From: JBPEXY01 sp052031065
Lineage (GTDB): Bacteria; Pseudomonadota; Gammaproteobacteria; Immundisolibacterales; Immundisolibacteraceae
Length of the DNA: 31,350 nt
Direction: 5' to 3'
Assembly: GCA_052031065.1 (NCBI GenBank)
Contig: JBPEXY010000044.1
Span: forward strand, 1-31,350
Shown: positions 1 to 6,033 of the stretch, one piece after another
Layout of the letters: each line of letters begins with the position of its first letter
Numbering within the stretch: the first letter of the stretch is position 1
The notes under the pieces: generated by a model
Told to the model about the DNA's origin: nothing
What the model saw: the letters and a program-made list of their open reading frames with translations, nothing else
Database searches by the model: none
Position numbers and translations under genes: made by a program

Positions 1-146
1 GTGCGATTCGTGCTGGTAATGCAGAGGGCACGATACCGGAGTGGACTGGGGGCATCACTAATATCGGTATCAAGGACGGTAATAAACCGCCGGGCTATAA
101 CGAAAAACCCAATTGGGATTCCCAGAAACCCTCGGGCCTGCGGTAA
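1..146 (+). pseudogene. Internally deleted DUF1329 gene (3' remnant, runs off window start)
   Basis: The frame beginning at base 3 encodes 47 residues and stops at 144-146. Its first part, AIRAGNAEGTIPEWTGGIT, matches the N-terminal AERAGNAEGTIPEWTGGIT of the intact DUF1329 protein just downstream. Its second part (NIGIKDGNKPPGY, ending QKPSGLR) matches that protein's extreme C-terminus. The two blocks are joined directly. Relative to the neighbour, about 381 codons (the equivalent of 657-1799) are missing, and the reading frame is kept across the join. The codons differ from the neighbour at many third positions, so this is a diverged paralogue and not a recent copy. The upstream part, probably a signal peptide, lies outside the window. 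The product cannot contain the DUF1329 fold and is presumably non-functional. A misassembly is a possible alternative. Confidence 0.75.
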
Positions 147-458
147 GCGTGGAGTTCGATAATCACCACAATTTTAGCGGTATGGACCGTTTCGGTCCGC
201 GCCTTTCCGTCGCGAATTTTCCACGGTTCTGAAGGTTTTTACTCTGTTGAAGCGTCAGTAAATCGTGATCGCTACGTGCATTGAGTGGCAGCGATTTGGA
301 AATATATCTGTAATACAGGTTTATTCATTCTCTCTGTTCGAATAGTATGTGCCCGCTGAGGTTTGGGGGAGTGCAGTCACTCCGCCTTGGCATCTTGAAT
401 GTTTCTAGCAGATTCAGAAACGTTCCTAACTATATTCACTGGTACTGAGAGGATTAGG
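147..458. other. Intergenic leader region between the DUF1329 remnant and the intact gene
   Basis: No gene is seen here. It contains two perfect short hairpins: GGACCG-TTT-CGGTCC at 184-198, and GGAGTG-CAGT-CACTCC at 368-383. Neither is followed by a T-run, so neither looks like a standard intrinsic terminator. A weak sigma70-like promoter (TTGAGT at 281-286, TATATC at 303-308, 16-bp spacing) would give a leader of roughly 140 nt for the DUF1329 gene. The promoter is a guess from sequence only. Confidence 0.4.
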
Positions 459-1901
459 ATGAATATCGGAGTGAAGATGCGGGTGATACCCGTCAGTTTG
501 CTTCTTGCGGGACTTGCGACGCTGCCTGCGCAGGCAAAAGTGTCTGCGGAAGAAGCAGCTAAATTAGGGCTCGAAGGAACCCCTTTAACTCCCGTTGGAG
601 CAGAAAGAGCAGGTAATGCGGAAGGAACGATTCCAGAATGGACTGGTGGCATCACCGAGTACCCAGAGGGCTACGTAGAGGGCGGCTGGTATGTCGATCC
701 TTTTGCTGATGATGAAGTGCTATTCACCATCACCGCTGATAATTACAAACAGTATGCGGATAAGTTAACGGCAGGAACCCAGGCGCTTTTCGAGCGTTAC
801 CCGGACTCCATGAAGATGCACATTTATCCGACTCGCCGTAGTGCATCATTCCCGGACTGGTATTACGAGAACTCAATCTGGAACGCAACTAATACCGAAT
901 TTTGTGGCCACGAAGATCCGACATTGGCGGAGCGCTGTGTAAAAAAAGAAACCTTCCGGCCTGGCGTCTGGTTTCCAATTCCGCAAACTGCTGGTCAAGC
1001 GCTCTGGAATCACACCTATTTCTACTGGGGAAAATCCTTTAACGCTCAGGCTTACGGAATGAACGTATTTGCCGACGGCAGTTATGCAGACCACCAGAAA
1101 GTAGACCGCTGGATTATGCCCTGGGCTATGAGCGCCGAAGAACTTCCGGATGACGATTATTTTAAGCGGGGTGGCGGTGCGCTTTGGTGTGGCAGTCAGG
1201 AAGATGTCTATCCGCCACGTACGGCTGGACAGATGTTTGGCGGCTGTAACACATGGACTCAAAACGACTTTGATGCCTATCTTTACATCCCCGGACAGCG
1301 GCGGGTTCGTAAGGCGCCGGAGATCGGATTCTACGATAGCCCTGGTTCTGGTTCAGATGGTTTACGCACCGCTGACCAGCGTTTTCTCTGGGCGATTACT
1401 GGCGATGAAGAGTGGTATGAGTTTGATGAGCTGAGGAAGCAGGAATATTACGTTCCTTACAATTCTTACAAAATGGCTCAGCCTGGAATCACCTTTGACG
1501 ATCTGGCGCGTCCTGGACACCTGAATCCGGAATACAAGCGGTATGAGTTACACCGTCTATGGGTGGTCGAAGGCCGTACCCGGCCGCAATTTCGCCACCT
1601 GAGTCCACATCGGCTGGTCTATGTGGATGAAGACACCTGGGCAGCGACCAATGCAGACATGTATGACGCACAGGATAAAATGTGGCGCGTGTCGGAGTCC
1701 TACAACATTAACTTCTATGACCACAAGCTCAACTATTTCTGGGGTGATGCACACATGGACATCATTTCAGGTCGCTACGCCTGTGTGAATTCGTTCTATA
1801 ACATCGGTATCAAAGATGGTAATGGTCCGCCGGTGTTCGACGGCGAGCCTGCCTGGGCTCATCAGAAACCTTCAGGTCTACGTAAGTACGGTGTCCGCTA
1901 A
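459..1901 (+). CDS. DUF1329 family secreted protein
   Basis: A 480-residue protein with an N-terminal signal peptide (about residues 1-26, hydrophobic VIPVSLLLAGLATLPAQA, cleavage after AQA). The mature start has the typical DUF1329 pattern: KVSAEEAAKLG, then GTIPEWTGG, then DPFADDEVLFTITADNYKQYA. DUF1329 proteins are exported and thought to adopt a LolA/LppX-like lipid-binding fold. In many proteobacteria they sit beside DUF1302 porin-like and MMPL-type transporter genes tied to uptake or export of hydrophobic compounds such as steroids. The function here is inferred. The ATG at 459 is chosen over an upstream in-frame ATG at 399 because GAGAGGA (447-453) precedes it and because it places the signal peptide at the very N-terminus. 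It has its own terminator, so it is probably monocistronic. The adjacent remnant at 1-146 is a paralogue. Confidence 0.88.
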   Translation: MNIGVKMRVIPVSLLLAGLATLPAQAKVSAEEAAKLGLEGTPLTPVGAERAGNAEGTIPEWTGGITEYPEGYVEGGWYVDPFADDEVLFTITADNYKQYADKLTAGTQALFERYPDSMKMHIYPTRRSASFPDWYYENSIWNATNTEFCGHEDPTLAERCVKKETFRPGVWFPIPQTAGQALWNHTYFYWGKSFNAQAYGMNVFADGSYADHQKVDRWIMPWAMSAEELPDDDYFKRGGGALWCGSQEDVYPPRTAGQMFGGCNTWTQNDFDAYLYIPGQRRVRKAPEIGFYDSPGSGSDGLRTADQRFLWAITGDEEWYEFDELRKQEYYVPYNSYKMAQPGITFDDLARPGHLNPEYKRYELHRLWVVEGRTRPQFRHLSPHRLVYVDEDTWAATNADMYDAQDKMWRVSESYNINFYDHKLNYFWGDAHMDIISGRYACVNSFYNIGIKDGNGPPVFDGEPAWAHQKPSGLRKYGVR

Positions 1902-1926
1902 GTTCGCTTAGATGACAGCCTGAATA

Positions 1927-1962
1927 AAAACCGCGCTGCGAGACGTAGCGCGGTTTTTTTTT
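1927..1962 (+). terminator. Rho-independent terminator of the DUF1329 gene
   Basis: AACCGCGCT (1929-1937) pairs perfectly with AGCGCGGTT (1947-1955) across a 9-nt loop. The stem is followed immediately by a run of T to 1962. It starts about 25 nt after the DUF1329 stop codon. A-tracts before the stem could give weak termination from the other strand, but no minus-strand gene ends here. Confidence 0.92.
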
Positions 1963-2055
1963 GCCCGTAAATTAACCGTTACCTGACCGACGGGTGGTTA
2001 GCGCCTGCCAGTTGAGGTCTGCTCTTTGATTTAGAGGCCTATTGATGCTTCGGTT

Positions 2056-2085
2056 ATTGGTATTGAGTCTCTCGGTGTTACCAAT
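2056..2085. promoter_or_regulatory. Inverted repeat upstream of the dioxygenase operon
   Basis: ATTGGTA (2056-2062) and TACCAAT (2079-2085) are perfect reverse complements separated by 16 nt. They lie 65 nt before the first dioxygenase start codon, in the only upstream intergenic space after the terminator. The layout would suit a dimeric regulator binding two half-sites about two helical turns apart. No regulator gene is adjacent, so the role is inferred. Confidence 0.3.
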
Positions 2086-2150
2086 TCCCGTTGCGTAATG
2101 CTGTTGTTTCCGCACGAAGTTGCGCGTTTCGTTCATCAATGGAGGGGAGG

Positions 2151-3428
2151 ATGAACAATTCAACTATCAATGGTTTGTCTCAGGCAGAGGCTAATCACGT
2201 CACACTTTATTCTGACCCGGCGCTTTTCCAGCTCGAGCTGGAAAGAATTTTCTACTCAACCTGGGTCTACATCGGCCACGAAAGTGAAATCCCGGAATCT
2301 GCGGATTTCAAGACTACCTTCATAGGCAAGATTCCGGTAATTCTCACCCGGTCACCTGATGGTGAGCTGAATGTGTTGATTAATAGATGCAGTCACCGAG
2401 GGTCAACCGTCTGTGCCGAAGAACAGGGCAATCAGGCACAGTTTATCTGCCCCTATCACGCCTGGGCATTCAACCTTGATGGCAGTCTCGATGGCGTCGG
2501 GCTCCCTAATGGTTATAACGAAGGTGAGATCGACTATGAGGCACTGAGTCTGGCTAGAGCCGCGAAGATTGCTAGTTACCGAGGCTTCGTGTTCGCGACC
2601 CTAAACCCTGATGCACGCACCTTTGATCAACACATCGGCCGTGCGCGCAAATATCTTGATTATTACTGCGATCTGTCACCGACCGGGGAAATCACGGTAG
2701 GCAAGACCGGGATATATAAACAGCAGTATCAGGGTAACTGGAAGATACAACTGGAGGGCAGTGTTGAGGGCTATCACGTATGGCACACCCATAAAAACGC
2801 CATTGACGTGATGGCACGCGATGTGCCGCTGATGAAAGATTACCATCGCCTTCCGGTCAGGGCCTACGACCTCGGATATGGCCATAACATTATCGAGAAT
2901 TACACCCTTGATGAGCAGCAGGTCTATCAGCGCTGGCCAAAAGAGTTTATTAGAACGTTGATCGATGCACACGGTCGCGACCGTGCTATGGATGCGTTGA
3001 AACACCGTTTTAATCTGGTGTTATTTCCAAATTTTGCGCTGTTGGAATATCACGTCCGGGTGATTCGTCCGATCGCGGTTGATCAGACAGAGGTTCGCAC
3101 TTATCACACATCCCTGGTCGGTGCGCCAAAAGAGATGAATTACCGCCGCGTGCGCGAGCACGAGTTCTTTTACGGTCCGGCTGGTTTTGGCGGTCCTGAT
3201 GATTACGCAGTCTTCGATCGGATACAGCAGGGTTACCAGGCTATTAACTCTGAGTGGGTGCTGTTTAACCGCGGCTACAAATCTGAATTGACTGACGAAG
3301 AGGGGATTCGTAGTGGCAACCACACCCAGGAGACACAGCAGCGAGCACCCTACTATGAATATCGGGAGCTAATGTCGATCTCTGGTGATGAGAACAGGCT
3401 TAGAGAATTATTGCCATTGGCGGGATAG
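2151..3428 (+). CDS. Rieske ring-hydroxylating dioxygenase, alpha subunit (first pair)
   Basis: A 425-residue catalytic subunit of a Rieske non-heme iron oxygenase. The Rieske [2Fe-2S] site is complete: C80-x-H82, 17 residues, then C100-P-Y-H103. The mononuclear iron region reads NWKIQLEGSVEGYHVWHTH, giving H209 and H214. The position normally held by the bridging Asp (D205 in naphthalene dioxygenase) is E206. A PDD motif near 349-351 probably supplies the carboxylate ligand. The overall pattern resembles the benzoate/anthranilate (BenA/AntA-like) branch. The enzyme would cis-dihydroxylate an aromatic or cyclic acid using electrons from a separate reductase, which is not encoded here. The start at 2151 follows a very strong GGAGGGGAGG (2141-2150); an in-frame start at 2091 lacks such a site. 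The beta subunit follows after 11 nt. The substrate is unknown. Confidence 0.9.
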   Translation: MNNSTINGLSQAEANHVTLYSDPALFQLELERIFYSTWVYIGHESEIPESADFKTTFIGKIPVILTRSPDGELNVLINRCSHRGSTVCAEEQGNQAQFICPYHAWAFNLDGSLDGVGLPNGYNEGEIDYEALSLARAAKIASYRGFVFATLNPDARTFDQHIGRARKYLDYYCDLSPTGEITVGKTGIYKQQYQGNWKIQLEGSVEGYHVWHTHKNAIDVMARDVPLMKDYHRLPVRAYDLGYGHNIIENYTLDEQQVYQRWPKEFIRTLIDAHGRDRAMDALKHRFNLVLFPNFALLEYHVRVIRPIAVDQTEVRTYHTSLVGAPKEMNYRRVREHEFFYGPAGFGGPDDYAVFDRIQQGYQAINSEWVLFNRGYKSELTDEEGIRSGNHTQETQQRAPYYEYRELMSISGDENRLRELLPLAG

Positions 3429-3439
3429 GGGAGTTGGGG

Positions 3440-3925
3440 ATGAAACAGCAGGAGGCGGAACAATATCTGTATGAAGAGGCGCGCTTATTAGATCAGAGAG
3501 ACTATCAGCGATGGCGGAATCTATTCAGTGAAGACGGCCTTTACTGGGTACCGGTCAATGATGTCAGTCGTGATCCGGACCTTAACTGTTCGATTATTTA
3601 CGCAACTGGCAGACAGCTGGATGACCGATTGGAACGTGCCGGTAGTAGCTATTTCTGGGCCGACAAGCCGCCAATCAGATCGTTGCACACCATTTCAAAT
3701 GTCTCTGTGCAAAGTGGCCAGCAAGGGATAGTTAGAGTGACCGCAAACCAGGTGATCTACCTGTTCCGGGAAAATGACCAACGCCGCGATGTGCCGCTGG
3801 AAATTTTACCGGCGTTTTCAGAATACAAGCTACAGCCATCGGCTAATGGTTGGGCAATGCTGCTCAAGAAACTCAGTTTTTTGCAGGCTGACGGATATCT
3901 TCCGCTGTTACCGGCATTTGTATAA
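3440..3925 (+). CDS. Rieske dioxygenase, beta subunit (first pair)
   Basis: A 161-residue small subunit of the ring-hydroxylating dioxygenase beta family (SnoaL/NTF2-like fold). Family features are LFSEDGLYWVPVND, the conserved DP-x4-SIIY block and RSLHTISNV. Beta subunits of this type stabilise the alpha3beta3 hexamer and usually have no catalytic residues. The ATG at 3440 follows GGGGAG (3428-3433) at good spacing; a TTG two codons upstream is less likely. It lies 11 nt downstream of the alpha gene and must be co-transcribed with it. It is clearly different from the second beta subunit at 5480, so the two pairs are not a recent duplication. A 169-nt gap without a gene separates it from the second alpha subunit. 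Confidence 0.87.
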   Translation: MKQQEAEQYLYEEARLLDQRDYQRWRNLFSEDGLYWVPVNDVSRDPDLNCSIIYATGRQLDDRLERAGSSYFWADKPPIRSLHTISNVSVQSGQQGIVRVTANQVIYLFRENDQRRDVPLEILPAFSEYKLQPSANGWAMLLKKLSFLQADGYLPLLPAFV

Positions 3926-4094
3926 CAGTTGTAAACTGGCGGGCGGTGTGGCTATTCATTTTCAGGTGACGCTAATAAACTTTGGTAGATCCTGATTCAG
4001 AGTCACGAACCTGCACTGGATTGAGAGGGCTGATGCCAGGTGGAACGAAACTTGTTAACCTGCTGAGTGATAATTATGACCGAGGAGAGGACGG

Positions 4095-5480
4095 ATGGAT
4101 GCGCGTGTAAAGAGTGATAGAACGATCAGAAATTTTGATCGCTACGTTGATGAACGTCTTGATGACGGAGTTTTTCGGGTTCACCTGGATACTTTTCGAG
4201 ACCCCGAGCTGTTCGATCTGGAGATGGAATACATCTTCGAGAAGACCTGGGTGTTTGTTGGACACGAGAGCCAGATACCCGAACTGAATGACTTTATTAC
4301 GACCCAGATTGGGCGGCACCCGGTGATAATGCAGCGCGGAGCCGACGACCAGATCAGGGTGTTCCTGAATCACTGTACTCACCGCGGTCCGCGTTTGTGT
4401 AAAACCCAGCGTGGAAATGCCTCTCGTCACGTCTGCCCGTATCACGGCTGGATGTTCGATAGCCAGGGCAACTGCACCATGGTCACCGATGAGGAACAGG
4501 GTGGCTACAGCGAGGCTTTCAGGAACATGAGTCACGATCTTTACCAGGTTGCTCGCCTGGAAAGTCACCGCGGTTTTTACTGGGCCAGTCTGGTTGACGA
4601 CGTTCCTCCGTTGAGTGAGTACCTGGGCGACATTCGTTTTTTTATTGATGCCTGGATTGATCAGTCTCCGGAGGGGCTCGAATGGGTAAAGGGGGATGCC
4701 AACTTCACCTATGATGGCAATTGGAAAATGGTCTTCGAAAACTGTCTCGACCTGTACCACGCCAAAACCCTGCACGCGAGTTTCGGCAATGCGGTAATGA
4801 ATCGCTTTAAAAACATGGGTGAGGATGAGCGAAAATCGATCAATCTCGACGATTTTGTCAATGCAACTGCCAACGTCTCTTACTACAACTTCGATCATGG
4901 GCACGGCGCCCTCTGGATCCAGAATCAGTCCAAACCCGAGGACAGACCCAGCTACGCGATGTATCAGGAAATCGAAAAGCGTCTCGGTAAGGAGAAGGCG
5001 GAGTTGATTCTCAGCGGCAAGGTCGCCGCAGTGTTCCCGAGCATTCTTTTTGTTGAGAGCGCTACCTTCCAGATGCGTATGATTCGTCCCATTAGTGTCG
5101 ATAAAACCGAAATTTACGCTTTCTGTCTGGCGCCTAAAGGCGAGCCAGCAGCTGCCAGGGCATTGCGCGTTCGTCAGTACGAGGATTTTTTTAGTGCATC
5201 AGGTCTCGCTACCCCTGACGATACGGCAGTTTACCGGGCGGCACAGGAAGGCGATCAGGCCTACATCCTGGAGTGGAATCAGGGTTACCACCGCGGTATG
5301 GAGATGATTCAGCAGGGCGCTGACGAACGGGCGAAGTCGATTGGTTTCAACCCCACGCTGTCGATCCATGGTTCCATTTCAATACAGGGCGAAGCGATGT
5401 ACATCGGCCCGTATCGTGAGTGGCTGAAAAAAATGAAAGCCGGACAGGATGCGGCATTATCAACCGGGGAGAAGCGTTGA
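4095..5480 (+). CDS. Rieske ring-hydroxylating dioxygenase, alpha subunit (second pair)
   Basis: A 461-residue catalytic subunit. The Rieske cluster ligands are C94-x-H96, 17 residues, and C114-P-Y-H117. The iron site is canonical, with NWKMVFENCLDLYH giving N209, D219 and H222, followed by H227. ATPDD near residue 375 probably carries the last iron ligand. The N-terminal half (VDERLDDGVFRVHLDTFRDP and following) resembles BenA/AntA, the benzoate and anthranilate 1,2-dioxygenase large subunits, from family memory; the stretch after the iron site does not follow the usual BenA pattern, so the substrate may differ. GAGGAGAGG (4082-4090) supports the start at 4095. It overlaps the next gene by one base (TGATG), showing translational coupling. 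BenA-type enzymes normally use a fused ferredoxin-reductase, which is absent from this window. Confidence 0.9.
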   Translation: MDARVKSDRTIRNFDRYVDERLDDGVFRVHLDTFRDPELFDLEMEYIFEKTWVFVGHESQIPELNDFITTQIGRHPVIMQRGADDQIRVFLNHCTHRGPRLCKTQRGNASRHVCPYHGWMFDSQGNCTMVTDEEQGGYSEAFRNMSHDLYQVARLESHRGFYWASLVDDVPPLSEYLGDIRFFIDAWIDQSPEGLEWVKGDANFTYDGNWKMVFENCLDLYHAKTLHASFGNAVMNRFKNMGEDERKSINLDDFVNATANVSYYNFDHGHGALWIQNQSKPEDRPSYAMYQEIEKRLGKEKAELILSGKVAAVFPSILFVESATFQMRMIRPISVDKTEIYAFCLAPKGEPAAARALRVRQYEDFFSASGLATPDDTAVYRAAQEGDQAYILEWNQGYHRGMEMIQQGADERAKSIGFNPTLSIHGSISIQGEAMYIGPYREWLKKMKAGQDAALSTGEKR

Positions 5481-5974
5481 TGGAGCGGCTACTCACCAAT
5501 CAGATTGTCGCAGAGCTGCTCTATCGAGAAGGCCTCTACCTGGACCAGCAGCGCTGGAGCGACTGGCTCGATCTGTTTGCAGAAGATTGCGAACTTTGGG
5601 TTCCTTCCTGGGTTACCGAGCACGAACTGATCGAAGATCCGCAATCTGAAATTTCTCTGCTTTATCTAAACGGTAAAAATTACCTGCAAGAGCGGGCGGA
5701 TCGGATCGTAAGAGGTGCTTCGCCAGCCTCTGTGCCGATGCCGCGCACCTGTCATCAGGTCAACAATATCCTGGTCGATGAAACAGCAGACGATGCGCTG
5801 TCAGTGCAGTCGGTATTCCGGGTCGATTATTACCACCACAAAAAATGTTTTGCGCTGTTCGGGCATTACCACCATACGTTGGTCCCTGATGGGGGAAGCT
5901 ACCGGATCCAGCGAAAGAAAGTCATCTTGATGAATGACTTTATTTCTGAGGTTCTCGATGTTTATCTGATCTGA
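5480..5974 (+). CDS. Rieske dioxygenase, beta subunit (second pair)
   Basis: A 164-residue small subunit with the pattern LFAEDCELWVPSWVTEHE, a DPQSEISLLYL block and PMPRTCHQVNNI. This resembles the small subunits of anthranilate, benzoate or 2-halobenzoate dioxygenases. The ATG at 5480 shares its A with the TGA of the alpha gene, and GGGGAGAAG precedes it, so start choice is secure. The protein should form an alpha3beta3 hexamer with the product of 4095-5480. Its last codons overlap a perfect inverted repeat (5963-5986). The amidohydrolase gene follows after 59 nt and is probably in the same transcript unless that repeat interrupts it. Confidence 0.88.
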   Translation: MERLLTNQIVAELLYREGLYLDQQRWSDWLDLFAEDCELWVPSWVTEHELIEDPQSEISLLYLNGKNYLQERADRIVRGASPASVPMPRTCHQVNNILVDETADDALSVQSVFRVDYYHHKKCFALFGHYHHTLVPDGGSYRIQRKKVILMNDFISEVLDVYLI

Positions 5975-5986
5975 TTAGATCAGATA
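5963..5986. repeat. Perfect 9-bp inverted repeat at the end of the second beta-subunit gene
   Basis: TATCTGATC (5963-5971), a 6-nt spacer TGATTA, then GATCAGATA (5978-5986). The arms are perfect complements. The repeat spans the last codons and stop of the dioxygenase beta gene and lies about 48 nt before the amidohydrolase start. No T-run follows, so it is not a typical terminator. It could be an operator for a dimeric regulator, or an RNA hairpin that separates or stabilises the two parts of the message. Confidence 0.6.
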
Positions 5987-6033
5987 CTAAAACAATAACG
6001 AATTTTCCCTGGGGATGTTTAGAGGAGCAAGTT

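Noticed and set aside
184..198. Hairpin GGACCG-TTT-CGGTCC as a terminator of the DUF1329 remnant
   Set aside because: The stem is short and no T-run follows; kept only as a structural note in the intergenic entry.
4074..4904. A 276-codon open frame on the minus strand opposite the second dioxygenase alpha gene
   Set aside because: It lies wholly antisense to a gene with intact Rieske and iron motifs, has no recognisable family pattern and no ribosome-binding site; a shadow of codon bias.
5449..5649. Alternative frame at the start of the second beta-subunit gene
   Set aside because: It overlaps the clearly conserved beta subunit in another frame and encodes an Arg-rich sequence without a domain.
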